Part shown: piece after piece, positions 42,467 through 50,582 of the stretch
How positions within the stretch are numbered: position 1 is the stretch's first letter
How the letters are laid out: each line of letters starts with the position of its first letter
Assembly: GCA_943371245.1 (NCBI GenBank)
Contig: CALRTY020000005.1
Span: 1-64,000 of the forward strand
Length of the DNA stretch: 64,000 nucleotides
Source of the DNA: UBA5018 sp947463165
Lineage (GTDB): Bacteria > Cyanobacteriota > Cyanobacteriia > PCC-6307 > Cyanobiaceae
Direction of reading: 5' to 3'
Translations under genes and position numbers: made by a program
The notes under the pieces: generated by a model
Told to the model about the DNA's origin: nothing
Seen by the model: the letters and a program-made list of their open reading frames with translations, nothing else
The model's database searches: none

Positions 42467-43831
42467 TTGGCGCTTCCGGTCGTCGCCATCATTGGCCGCC
42501 CCAACGTGGGCAAATCCACTCTTGTCAACCGACTCTGCCGCAGCCGCGAGGCGATCGTGCACGACGAGCCGGGGGTGACCCGCGATCGCACCTACCAGGA
42601 GGGCTTTTGGGGGGATCGCACCTTCATGGTGGTGGACACCGGCGGCCTGGTGTTCGACGACGACAGTGAGTTCCTGCCGGAGATTCGCGAGCAGGCCAAC
42701 CTGGCCCTGGCGGAGGCCTCCGTGGCGGTGGTGATCGTCGATGGCCAGCAGGGGCTCACCCCCGCAGACCAGGGGATCGCCGATTGGCTGCGCAGCCAGA
42801 AGGTGCCGGTGTTGCTGGCGGTGAACAAGTGCGAGTCGCCCGAGCAGGGCCTGGCGATGGCCGGCGAGTTCTGGCGCCTGGGTTTGGGGGAGCCCCATCC
42901 TGTTTCCGCCATCCATGGGGCTGGCACCGGCGACCTGCTCGACAAGGTGATCGGCTTCCTGCCGGCCGTGGAGCTACTGGAGGGGGAGGAGCCGATCCAG
43001 CTGGCGATCATCGGCCGCCCCAACGTGGGTAAGTCGAGTTTGCTGAATGCGGTCTGTGGTGAGAAGCGGGCGATTGTCAGCCCGATTCGCGGCACCACCC
43101 GCGACACGATCGACACCACCCTGGAGCGGGAGGGAAAGACCTGGAAGCTGCTGGACACCGCCGGCATCCGCCGCCGCCGCTCGGTGAATTACGGCCCAGA
43201 ATTTTTTGGCATCAACCGCAGCTTCAAGGCGATCGAGCGCTCCGATGTCTGCGTGCTGGTGATCGATGCCTTAGACGGCGTTACCGAGCAGGATCAACGC
43301 CTGGCCGGCCGCATTGAAGAGGATGGCCGCGCCTGTGTGGTGGTGGTGAACAAGTGGGACGCGATTGAAAAGGACAGCCACACCATGCCGGCGATGGAGC
43401 GGGAGCTGCGCGCCAAGCTCTATTTCCTCGATTGGGCGCCGATGCTGTTCACTTCAGCTCTCAGCGGCCAGCGGGTGCAGGCGATCTTCCCCCTGGCGCT
43501 GTTGGCGGTGGAGCAGCACCGCCGCCGGGTGACCACCTCGGTGGTCAACGAGGTGCTCAAGGAGGCCCTCAGTTGGCGCACGCCGCCCTCCAGCCGCGGC
43601 GGTCGCCAGGGGCGGCTCTACTACGGCACCCAGGTGTCTGTGCGCCCGCCCAGCTTCACCCTGTTCGTGAATGATCCAAAATTGTTTGGCGACACCTACC
43701 GGCGCTACGTGGAGCGGCAGATTCGCGAGGGACTGGGCTTTGAAGGCACCCCCCTGCGCTTGTTTTGGCGGGGTAAGCAGGAGCGGGATGCGGAAAAGGA
43801 GCTGGAGCGGCAACAGCACCGTGCCCGCTGA
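42467..43831 (+). CDS. der: Ribosome-assembly GTPase Der (EngA)
   Basis: A 454-residue protein with two GTPase domains and a KH-like C-terminus, needed for 50S maturation. Domain 1: IIGRPNVGKSTLVNRL, VTRDRTYQ, DTGG, VNKCES. Domain 2: IIGRPNVGKSSLLNAV, GTTRDTIDT, DTAGIRRRRSV, VVNKWD. The C-terminal domain ends FEGTPLRLFWRGK. The start is a TTG at 42467 (ALPVVAIIGRPNVGKST), as there is no ATG near and the family begins just before VVAIVGRPN. Confidence 0.97.
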   Translation: MALPVVAIIGRPNVGKSTLVNRLCRSREAIVHDEPGVTRDRTYQEGFWGDRTFMVVDTGGLVFDDDSEFLPEIREQANLALAEASVAVVIVDGQQGLTPADQGIADWLRSQKVPVLLAVNKCESPEQGLAMAGEFWRLGLGEPHPVSAIHGAGTGDLLDKVIGFLPAVELLEGEEPIQLAIIGRPNVGKSSLLNAVCGEKRAIVSPIRGTTRDTIDTTLEREGKTWKLLDTAGIRRRRSVNYGPEFFGINRSFKAIERSDVCVLVIDALDGVTEQDQRLAGRIEEDGRACVVVVNKWDAIEKDSHTMPAMERELRAKLYFLDWAPMLFTSALSGQRVQAIFPLALLAVEQHRRRVTTSVVNEVLKEALSWRTPPSSRGGRQGRLYYGTQVSVRPPSFTLFVNDPKLFGDTYRRYVERQIREGLGFEGTPLRLFWRGKQERDAEKELERQQHRAR

Positions 43832-43853
43832 ACTCCAGCAGCGGGTGTCCTGA

Positions 43854-44777
43854 ATGGACTGGCTGCGTCAGCTGCCGATCGGCCAGTACGTGGCCGAGCA
43901 GCAGGGCGGTAGTTCCTGGCTGTGGCGCCTTGATTCGCGCCTGAAGCTGCTCTGGACCCTGGCCTTTTTGCTCAGCCCGATTTTGGCGGGCTCCAGTTGG
44001 CGGCTGCTGCTGGTGCTGCTGCTGCTCTGCATCACCCTCGGCAGCGGCATGCCCTCGGGGCTGTGGCGCCGCGGCCTGCCGCTGCTGCTGGGCCTCTGCC
44101 TGTTGCTGGGGGGGCTGGCGGCCACCCTGCCGGTGCGGGAGCTGCCGGCGGCGGCGCTGCAGCGGCCCCCCCAGGAGTTGCTGCTGCTGCCGGTGCCGGC
44201 GGGTAGCCCGGCTCCGGCCCAGGCTGGGGCCCGCTGGGCGCTGCTGAATCTGGGGCCGCTGCAGATCACCAGGCGGTCGGCGGAGCTGGGCATCAACAGC
44301 GCCACCCTGCTGTTCACCCTGGTGCAAAGCGCCAATTTGATGCTGCTGTCCACCGCCCCGGAGGATCTGGTCTGGGCGATCAGCTGGATGCTCTCCCCCC
44401 TGGCTCGCCTGGGCTGGCCAGTGGAGCGGTTGGGCTTCACGCTGTTGCTGTCGCTGCGGTTTCTGCCGCTGGTGCAGGAGGAGCTGCAAAACCTGTTGCG
44501 GGCCCTGGCCACCCGGGCGGTGAACCTGCGCCGCTTGGGCTGGAAGGCCAGCTTTGCGCTGGTGCTGGCCCTGGGGGAGCGGCTGCTGGCCAACCTGCTG
44601 TTGCGGGCCGAACAGGGGGCGGAAGCCCTGATGGCCCGGGGTGGCTGCTGGCTGCCGGTGGATCGGCTGCATGCCCGGCCCTCGCCGCTGTCGGCGGGCG
44701 ATCGCTGGGGCAATGCCCTGGCGGCGATCCTGTTGCTGGCCCTATGGGGACTGCGCTGGAATGTCGGTGCTCTTTAA
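43854..44777 (+). CDS. Energy-coupling factor transporter T component (CbiQ/EcfT)
   Basis: A 307-residue membrane protein of the ECF/CbiQ family, which joins the ATPases to vitamin-binding S components. It starts MDWLRQLPIGQYVAEQQGGSSWLWRLDSRLKLLWTLAFL, with the family's S-W-L-x-x-L-D-x-R-x-K segment. The cytoplasmic coupling motif near the end is LLRAEQGAEALMARGG (A-R-G type). Five to six membrane helices are visible. In cyanobacteria a T-like protein encoded after der is common. Its substrate module is elsewhere. Confidence 0.9.
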   Translation: MDWLRQLPIGQYVAEQQGGSSWLWRLDSRLKLLWTLAFLLSPILAGSSWRLLLVLLLLCITLGSGMPSGLWRRGLPLLLGLCLLLGGLAATLPVRELPAAALQRPPQELLLLPVPAGSPAPAQAGARWALLNLGPLQITRRSAELGINSATLLFTLVQSANLMLLSTAPEDLVWAISWMLSPLARLGWPVERLGFTLLLSLRFLPLVQEELQNLLRALATRAVNLRRLGWKASFALVLALGERLLANLLLRAEQGAEALMARGGCWLPVDRLHARPSPLSAGDRWGNALAAILLLALWGLRWNVGAL

Positions 44778-44800
44778 TACGGTCTAGAACGCAGCCCTTC

Positions 44801-45067
44801 GTGAGCGCAGAGCGATACCTCACCCACCCCACCTTCGGGATGCTCTATCGAGTGTCCCCGGTGGGAGAAGCGCGTGATCTCTACGCCACCCTCTACGCCC
44901 AAAGGATTTTCTTTCTGGTGACGATCCAGCCCCGGGGCGCCACCTTTGAGGTGATTCCCTTGATGGATGCCCGCCACTACGCCGAACAAAATTTGGCCCG
45001 CTCCCGCCGCGATGGCCCTGAAACCCTGAAGCGCTGGCGGGAACTGTTCGACCAAACCTTCATCTGA
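44801..45067 (+). CDS. pipX: PII-interacting coactivator PipX
   Basis: An 88-residue cyanobacterial protein from GTG 44801 (SAERYLTHPTFGMLYRVSPVGEARDLYATLYAQRIFFLVT). PipX is a Tudor-like protein that binds NtcA when 2-oxoglutarate is high and PII (GlnB) when it is low, linking nitrogen status to transcription. The conserved RDLYATLYAQRIFFLV strand and the two C-terminal helices (RHYAEQNLARSRRDG, ETLKRWRELFDQTFI) are present. pipY follows after a few bases, as in other cyanobacteria. Confidence 0.96.
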   Translation: MSAERYLTHPTFGMLYRVSPVGEARDLYATLYAQRIFFLVTIQPRGATFEVIPLMDARHYAEQNLARSRRDGPETLKRWRELFDQTFI

Positions 45068-45073
45068 GCTGCT

Positions 45074-45838
45074 TTGGTGGCTGACCAGGCCGTTCCAGAA
45101 CCCGCATCCCCAGAGGCTGCATCCCCGGAAGCTGCATCCCCAGACGCCGCATCCCCGCAGGTCGCCGCGCCAGAGGCCGCCTGCATCGCTGAGCGGCTGC
45201 GGGCCCTGGGCCTGGCCATGCCCGCCAGCACGCGTCTGCTGGCGGTGAGCAAGGGCCAATCCGCCGAGCGAATGCGCGAGGCGGTGCTGGCGGGCCAGCG
45301 CAGCTTTGGCGAGAGCCGCCTCCAGGAGGCCAGCGCCAAGCAGCTGCAGTTGTTGGATCTAGGGCCGCTCGATTGGCACTTCATTGGCCGGCTGCAGGCC
45401 AACAAGGCCAGGGCCGTGCTGCGCCAGTTCACCACCATCCACTCCGTGGATTCCCTGGAGCTGGCCCGCCGCCTGGCCCGCATCGCCGCCGAGGAGCGGC
45501 TGGAGCCCCGGCTGTTTTTTCAGGTGAAGCTGCGGCCGGATCCGGCCAAGGGGGGCTTTGAGCCCCAGGAGTTGCTGCGCCATTGGCCAGAACTGCAGTC
45601 GCTGGAGCCCTTGCAGCCCCTGGGCCTGATGACGATTGCGCCCCTGGGTCTGCAGGCCGCGGACCGGCTGGCAATGTTTCACGAATGTGCGGCCCTGGCC
45701 GGCCGGCTGGGCTTGGCCGAACTGTCGATGGGCATGAGCGGCGACTGGCGAGAAGCGGCCGCTGCCGGCAGCACCTGGGTGCGGATCGGCAGCGGTCTGT
45801 TCGGAAACCGCAACCCTTCAGCGCCGCTTGAGCCTTAG
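45074..45838 (+). CDS. pipY: PLP-binding protein PipY (YggS/PROSC family)
   Basis: A 254-residue pyridoxal-phosphate homeostasis protein. Motifs: RLLAVSKGQSAERMREAVLAGQRSFGESRLQEA (PLP-lysine in AVSK), DWHFIGRLQANKARAVL, IHSVDSLELARRL and LSMGMSGDWREAAAAGSTWVRIGSGLFG. It has no known enzymatic activity; loss disturbs B6 vitamers and amino-acid pools. The usual start is about 30 residues further in; here a tandem 15-bp repeat encodes EPASPEAASPEAASPDAASP before the domain. The start is TTG 45074 or GTG 45077. It is cotranscribed with pipX. Confidence 0.94.
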   Translation: MVADQAVPEPASPEAASPEAASPDAASPQVAAPEAACIAERLRALGLAMPASTRLLAVSKGQSAERMREAVLAGQRSFGESRLQEASAKQLQLLDLGPLDWHFIGRLQANKARAVLRQFTTIHSVDSLELARRLARIAAEERLEPRLFFQVKLRPDPAKGGFEPQELLRHWPELQSLEPLQPLGLMTIAPLGLQAADRLAMFHECAALAGRLGLAELSMGMSGDWREAAAAGSTWVRIGSGLFGNRNPSAPLEP

Positions 45839-46111
45839 CCCAGATTCAGTCCTAGCTCAGATCCAGCTTGAGGGCCGTGAGATGACGACCGCGAGAGCAT
45901 TGGCGCGGAGCCAGCCTTAGAGCGGATTGATCCTCAGAGCGGATTTGCTTAGAGCCCAGCCTGCGTGGTTTCTAATGCCCAGCCCCCATGATTAATGCCT
46001 GGCCCCGGCCCCCCACGGTCATGGCATCCCTATAGATGGTGCTTTACGCAGCCCTTGCAGACCCTGGCATGGGACGCTATTTAGGTGCAAAGCTTTCTTG
46101 AGGAACGCTCC
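45839..46111. other. Intergenic region between pipY and sepF
   Basis: No gene is seen. Short repeats with CAGAGCGGATTTG and TTAGAGC/AGCC units occupy 45900-45970. The sepF promoter is expected near 46000-46080 but is not clear by eye. Confidence 0.4.
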
Positions 46112-46678
46112 GTGTCGTTGTTCTCCCGCCTGCGTGCCGTCGTTTCTGGCGATGACTATCGCGACGGTGAGTACGACGACGAGCTCGATTACGACGGCGG
46201 CGAGCTGCCCCAAACCACTGCCAGCGCTACCGCTAGCCGCGCCAGTGCCATGGCTCTGACCAGCAGCTTTGCGGTTGATGACCCCTTTGCCGGCACCAAC
46301 GTGATCGGCATGCCGGGTCTGCCCTCCTCGGCTGCGGAGGTCACCTTGATGGAGCCCCGCAGCTTTGATGAGATGCCCCGCGCCATCCAGGCCCTGCGGG
46401 AGCGCAAGACGGTGATCCTCAACCTCACGATGATGGAGCCAGATCAGGCCCAGCGGGCCGTCGATTTTGTGGCCGGCGGCACTTTTGCCATCGATGGCCA
46501 CCAGGAGCGGGTGGGCGAGAGCATCTTCCTGTTCGCCCCCAGCTGCGTCACCGTCACCACCGCCGTGAGCGAGGAGGTGTCCACCTCCACCGCCACCACC
46601 GTGAGCCGTGAGCTGGGCGACCAGCAGCAGGCAGCTCCCAGCCCCGCCTGGGGCCGCCACCAGGACACCGCCATCTGA
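46112..46678 (+). CDS. sepF: Cell-division protein SepF
   Basis: A 188-residue protein from GTG 46112 (SLFSRLRAVVSGDDYRD), with an in-frame GTG at 46085 as alternative. The amphipathic N-terminal membrane-binding helix is SLFSRLRAVV. The C-terminal SepF core is VTLMEPRSFDEMPRAIQALRERKTVILNLTMMEPDQAQRAVDFVAGGTFAIDGHQERVGESIFLFAPSCVTV. The linker is acidic and rich in Ala/Ser/Thr. SepF anchors FtsZ to the membrane. In cyanobacteria it is usually found between pipY and proC, as here. Confidence 0.95.
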   Translation: MSLFSRLRAVVSGDDYRDGEYDDELDYDGGELPQTTASATASRASAMALTSSFAVDDPFAGTNVIGMPGLPSSAAEVTLMEPRSFDEMPRAIQALRERKTVILNLTMMEPDQAQRAVDFVAGGTFAIDGHQERVGESIFLFAPSCVTVTTAVSEEVSTSTATTVSRELGDQQQAAPSPAWGRHQDTAI

Positions 46679-46704
46679 TTTCAGCCATTCGATTCAGCCA
46701 TACC

Positions 46705-47574
46705 TTGAGCTCAACATCAACCTCGACGGCAACCTCGACGGGAACGGCGACGGCAATAGCGCCGGCCAGCTTCGGAGTGGTGGGCCTGGGTCGCATGGCC
46801 CAGGCCCTGCTGTGGCCATTGATTGAGTGCGGTCAGCTTTCGCGCCAGGCGGTGCGCGCCGTGGTTGGCAGCGCCGCCTCGGCTGAGCGCCTGGCCCAGG
46901 CCCACGACCTGGCGGTGGGCACCGACCCAGCTCCCGCTTGGCAGGCGCCGCTGGTGCTGCTGGCAGTGAAGCCCCAGCAATTGGCGGCCGCGGCCGCCGC
47001 CGCCGGCGCTGCCGCCCTGGACGGCCCCCCCGGCGGCGAGGGCGGCCTGCTGATTTCGGTGTTGGCCGGCGTGAGCTTGGAGCGGTTGGCGCTGTTGTTT
47101 CCCGGTTGGCGCTGCGTGCGCGCCGTGCCCAATACGCCGGCCCTGGTGCGCAGCGCCCTAACCGGCCTGGCCTTTGCCCCGGCGGTGGGCCCCCAGGAGC
47201 GCCAGCGGGTGGCAGAGCTCTTCTCCCGGGTGGGGGAGGTGCATGAGCTGCCCGAAAGCCAGCTGGATGCCTTCCTGGCCCTCACCTCCTCCGGCCCGGC
47301 TTTTGTGGCCCTGGTGGCGGAGGCGATGGCGGATGGAGCCGTGGCCGCCGGTCTGCCGCGCCAGCTGGCCCATCACCTGGCCCATCGCACCCTGGCGGGC
47401 ACGGCGGCGCTTTTATTTGAGCGGGAATTGCACCCCGCAGCCCTCAAGGACATGGTGAGCAGCCCCGCTGGCACCACCATCGCCGGCCTGCGTCAGCTGG
47501 AGCGGCTCGGTCTGCGCTCGGCCCTGATCGAGGCGGTGCTGGCCGCCGCCGAGCGCAGTCGCGAGCTGGCCTGA
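46705..47574 (+). CDS. proC: Pyrroline-5-carboxylate reductase
   Basis: The last enzyme of proline synthesis. The Rossmann NADP-binding segment is FGVVGLGRMAQALLWPLIE, followed by VLLAVKPQQLAAA, ISVLAGVSLERLALLFP, RAVPNTPALVRSALTGLA, and the C-terminal signature SSPAGTTIAGLRQLERLGLRSALIEAV. Length is 289 from TTG 46705; the first 22 residues are Ser/Thr repeats (MSSTSTSTATSTGTATA) from a DNA tandem repeat, so the effective start may be nearer 46765. It lies 26 bp after sepF. Confidence 0.95.
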   Translation: MSSTSTSTATSTGTATAIAPASFGVVGLGRMAQALLWPLIECGQLSRQAVRAVVGSAASAERLAQAHDLAVGTDPAPAWQAPLVLLAVKPQQLAAAAAAAGAAALDGPPGGEGGLLISVLAGVSLERLALLFPGWRCVRAVPNTPALVRSALTGLAFAPAVGPQERQRVAELFSRVGEVHELPESQLDAFLALTSSGPAFVALVAEAMADGAVAAGLPRQLAHHLAHRTLAGTAALLFERELHPAALKDMVSSPAGTTIAGLRQLERLGLRSALIEAVLAAAERSRELA

Positions 47575-47586
47575 TCGGCTTACTGG

Positions 47587-48228
47587 CTAGCTCTTGGGCT
47601 GGCCCAGTTTCGGTTCGGTGCCGGCCAGCAGGCGTTCGAGATTGCTGCGGTGCCGCCAGATCACCAGGGCTGAGGTGAGCAGCGCCAGGGCGAGATAGGG
47701 CCAGCGCAGACCCATGCCATTGCTGGCGAACCAGCCGAGCATCAGCAGGGGCAGGGAGATGGCCGCCACGGTGCTGGACAGCGACACGATGCGGCTGGCG
47801 CTGAGCACCGCCAGGAAGATCCCGAAGCAGGCCAGGCCCACGCTCCAGGTGAGCCCCAGCAGCATGCCCAGGCCGGTGGCCACCGCCTTGCCGCCCTTCC
47901 AGCCCAGCCAGATCGGCCAGATGTGGCCGGCCAGGGCCGCCAGGCCCGCCGCCACCACGCCGCTGTCGGTCCAGGGGGTTTGGCCGGCCTGGTAGAGCAG
48001 CGCCTTGGCTAGCAGAACCGCCGCGGCGCCCTTGCCCACATCGAGCAGGAACACCACCAGGGCGGGGCCCTTGCCCACCACCCGCAGCACATTGGTGGCC
48101 CCAGTGGAGCCGGAGCCCTGCTGGCGAATGTCGACGCCCATCAACCAGCGGCCCGCCAGGTAACCGCTGGGGAAGGAGCCGAGCAGGTAGCCGGCGAGAA
48201 GCGTGATCAGGGGTGAAAGGGAGTTCAT
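47587..48228 (-). CDS. plsY: Glycerol-3-phosphate acyltransferase PlsY
   Basis: A 213-residue inner-membrane enzyme that transfers acyl groups from acyl-phosphate to glycerol 3-phosphate, the first step of phospholipid synthesis. Motifs are YLLGSFPSGYLAGRW (motif 1), GSGSTGATNVLRVVGK (motif 2) and GHIWPIWLGWKGGKAVATGLGMLL (motif 3). Five membrane helices are seen. It converges on proC and lies immediately downstream of the DUF3086 gene on the same strand. Confidence 0.96.
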   Translation of the reverse strand: MNSLSPLITLLAGYLLGSFPSGYLAGRWLMGVDIRQQGSGSTGATNVLRVVGKGPALVVFLLDVGKGAAAVLLAKALLYQAGQTPWTDSGVVAAGLAALAGHIWPIWLGWKGGKAVATGLGMLLGLTWSVGLACFGIFLAVLSASRIVSLSSTVAAISLPLLMLGWFASNGMGLRWPYLALALLTSALVIWRHRSNLERLLAGTEPKLGQPKS

Positions 48229-48232
48229 CGGA

Positions 48233-49195
48233 TCAGTCGTAGGCCTCTTCTTGGCTCAATTCGCCCGGGCTGGCGGCGAAGGCCAGCCAGAGCGGGAACT
48301 GCAGGATCGGCACGTCCACCACCTGTTCGGCGGCGTCCACCAGGATGAAGGGCAGTTCACCGCGCTCCTCCAGCCGGTCGGCCCGTTCGATCAGGGCATC
48401 GGGGCGCTCGAAGAGCACGATGCCGCCGCTGGGGCCAAAGTCTTCCCGGCCCAGCCCCAGGCAATCCTGCAGGCCCCGCCGCCACTCGCCCAGCCGTTCC
48501 GGCTGGCTGGCCAGCACCAGGGTTTGGAAGCGATCGCCGTAGAGCTCCGCCAGCAGGGCGACGGCCGCGGCGGCCAGCAGCACATTGCGATTGCGGCTGC
48601 CGGCGCTGGGCTGGGCACCGCGGCCCCCCTGGCCCAAGAACCAATCCTCCAGCTGCTGGCCGCCCCTGGCTTCCAGGCTGCGGCGCAGGCGCCAGGGATC
48701 GGCATAAAAATCTGGTTGGCCCTGCATCTCGCCGAGGCGCTGGCGAATCAGGGGGGCATCGGCGGCGAACAGGCCGGCGGCCAGCGGTTCAGCGGCAGCT
48801 GCAGGGGCCGGCGGCTCGCTGGCCAGCTGATCCAGGGGCGAGGGCTGCACCAGCAGGGTCTGGGGCACCAGCTGCATCTGTTCAGCGGCCAGGGCCAGAT
48901 CCTGCAGCGCCCCCACCAGATACTCCTGGAACCCCTTAACGCGCCGGGCGACCGCATCAGATTGCCCCGCGAAGCTGCCGCTGATCTCCTGGGCCAGTTG
49001 GTCGCGGCGGGCCTCCAGCTGGGCGATCTCTTGGCCGAGGGCCTGCCGCCGCTGGTTCAATTCGCTGAGGGCCAGCTCCAGCAGGGCCTGGCCGCTGGCT
49101 TCGGCCGCCGCGCTGGCTGGAGCGGCAGCTGGCGGCTCGCCAGGGGTGATCGGCTCTGCTCCAGGGGCGCTGGTTGCTGGCGAGACGTCGGTCAT
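48233..49195 (-). CDS. DUF3086 protein
   Basis: A 320-residue cyanobacterial protein with an Ala/Pro-rich N-terminus, a coiled coil (LNQRRQALGQEIAQLEARRDQLAQEISG, residues about 46-75), then a conserved domain with DPWRLRRSLEARGGQQLEDWFLGQGGRGAQPSAGSRNRNVLLAAA and a C-terminal ERADRLEERGELPFILVDAAEQVVDVPILQFPLWLAFA. DUF3086 is restricted to cyanobacteria and has no known role. It ends 4 bp before plsY and probably shares its operon with the DUF3119 gene upstream. Confidence 0.88.
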   Translation of the reverse strand: MTDVSPATSAPGAEPITPGEPPAAAPASAAAEASGQALLELALSELNQRRQALGQEIAQLEARRDQLAQEISGSFAGQSDAVARRVKGFQEYLVGALQDLALAAEQMQLVPQTLLVQPSPLDQLASEPPAPAAAAEPLAAGLFAADAPLIRQRLGEMQGQPDFYADPWRLRRSLEARGGQQLEDWFLGQGGRGAQPSAGSRNRNVLLAAAAVALLAELYGDRFQTLVLASQPERLGEWRRGLQDCLGLGREDFGPSGGIVLFERPDALIERADRLEERGELPFILVDAAEQVVDVPILQFPLWLAFAASPGELSQEEAYD

Positions 49196-49232
49196 GGCAT
49201 CGATAGGGACGGCATCGATAGGGATTGCTTGA

Positions 49233-49706
49233 TCAGGGCAGCTCGCCGGGGGAGGCCTGGCCGTTTTCCAGCCCGCTCAAGTGGAGCTGGAGTTGTTGGC
49301 GCAGGGCGTCGGCATCGAACAGCATTGGCAACAGGTGGATGCTGCGCTGTTCCCGGAAGTAAAACAGCACCGGCAGCCGCCGCCAAAACAGGCGCCAGCT
49401 GAGCCACTCCCCATAGCTAAATTGACGCAGCAGCTTGTTCTGGCGCCAGACCAGCAGCGAGTCGTCGGTGAACTCCAGCCTCAATAGGGCGCTCTGCAAC
49501 AGCAGGAAGGCGGCGAACAGGGCTATGCCGCCCGCCAGCCAAAGGGCCCCGCTCCATAGGGGCAGCCAGGCCAGGTTCACAAGCCCCAACAGCAGCGTGC
49601 CCAGGGGCACCCAGGGCCGCGGCGCCAGCACCACCCCAGAGCCGGGGCCTGAGGGCAAGGCCGCTGATGCGGCAGGGGAGGGATCGGTGGATGGGGGCAT
49701 GGTCAT
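49233..49706 (-). CDS. DUF3119 membrane protein
   Basis: A 157-residue protein with two membrane helices (VPLGTLLLGLVNLAWLPLW and LWLAGGIALFAAFLLLQ) followed by a PH-like soluble part: LRLEFTDDSLLVWRQNKLLRQFSYGEWLSWRLFWRRLPVLFYFREQRSIHLLPMLFDADALRQQL. This matches DUF3119, which is found in cyanobacteria and plastids and whose function is unknown. The Pro/Ser/Ala-rich first 25 residues are variable. It precedes the DUF3086 gene by 38 bp. Confidence 0.88.
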   Translation of the reverse strand: MTMPPSTDPSPAASAALPSGPGSGVVLAPRPWVPLGTLLLGLVNLAWLPLWSGALWLAGGIALFAAFLLLQSALLRLEFTDDSLLVWRQNKLLRQFSYGEWLSWRLFWRRLPVLFYFREQRSIHLLPMLFDADALRQQLQLHLSGLENGQASPGELP

Positions 49707-49785
49707 GGGTTCACGGTGATGGGGGGGTCAGGGTTAAGCGAGCTTGGCTAAATAGGCATTGGGCAATAAAGGTGGCAAAGGCTGC

Positions 49786-50577
49786 TCAGCCAAACAAAAC
49801 TTTGGTTAGTAGGGCATCCATCAGCGCCACGGTCACCAGGATCACAACTACCGCTCCGGTGGTGGTGCTGCCCACCTCCTTGGGGCCGCCCTGGGTGGTG
49901 AGACCCCAGCCACAGGAGATCACCGCGATCTGAATACCAAACACCAGGGCTTTAAATAACATTGAGGGCAGATCGTCCGCCTGCATCCAGGTGCGCACGG
50001 AGGTCCAGAAGACGCTGGGGGGGATGTTGTAAAGCCAGGTGCTGCTCAACTGCCCAGACCAAATGCCCACCAGAAAGAACAGCAGACACTGCACCGGCGC
50101 CATCACCACCATCGCCAATAGCCGCGGCACCACCAGGTAGTCCACCGGGTCGGTGCGCAGCATGGTGATCGCGTCGATCTGCTCGGTAACTTTCATCGTG
50201 CCCAGCTGGGCGGCGTAGGCGGTGGCGACCTTGCCGGTGAGCAGCGTGGCGGTGAGCAGCGGTGACATCTCCCGCGACAGCCCCAGGGCCAGCAGGCCGC
50301 CCACGGCGGAGCTGGCCCCCTGCTTGGAAAGCTCCGCCACCACTTGGATGTTTAAGACGGTGCCCGCCGCCAGGGCGGTGATCACCACGATCAAAAAGCT
50401 GCCGGGCCCCGCCTCCAGCAATTCCTGCATCAGGTCGTTGAAGCTCACGCGACCTCGGGCGATCGCCGTTACCGCCTGGCCGCCGATCAACAGGCTGGCC
50501 AGCAGGCGGGTCAGCCAGCGGGGCATCCGGGGCGGTCTGGGCAGTCTGCGGGTTGTGGGGCTGTTGGCTGAGGTCAT
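49786..50577 (-). CDS. MlaE/Ycf63-type ABC lipid-transporter permease
   Basis: A 263-residue permease from the ATG at 50577. The MlaE/TGD1 family signature is clear: NDLMQELLEAGPGSFLIVVITALAAGTVLNIQVVAELSKQGASSAVGGLLALGLSREMSPLLTATLLTGKVATAYAAQLGTMKVTEQIDAITMLRTDPVDYLVVPRLLAM. It has five to six membrane helices and ends ALMDALLTKVLFG. In cyanobacteria and plastids the complex moves lipids between membranes. The frame is open upstream to 51078 but overlaps the carrier gene there. Confidence 0.93.
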   Translation of the reverse strand: MTSANSPTTRRLPRPPRMPRWLTRLLASLLIGGQAVTAIARGRVSFNDLMQELLEAGPGSFLIVVITALAAGTVLNIQVVAELSKQGASSAVGGLLALGLSREMSPLLTATLLTGKVATAYAAQLGTMKVTEQIDAITMLRTDPVDYLVVPRLLAMVVMAPVQCLLFFLVGIWSGQLSSTWLYNIPPSVFWTSVRTWMQADDLPSMLFKALVFGIQIAVISCGWGLTTQGGPKEVGSTTTGAVVVILVTVALMDALLTKVLFG

Positions 50578-50582
50578 GGCCG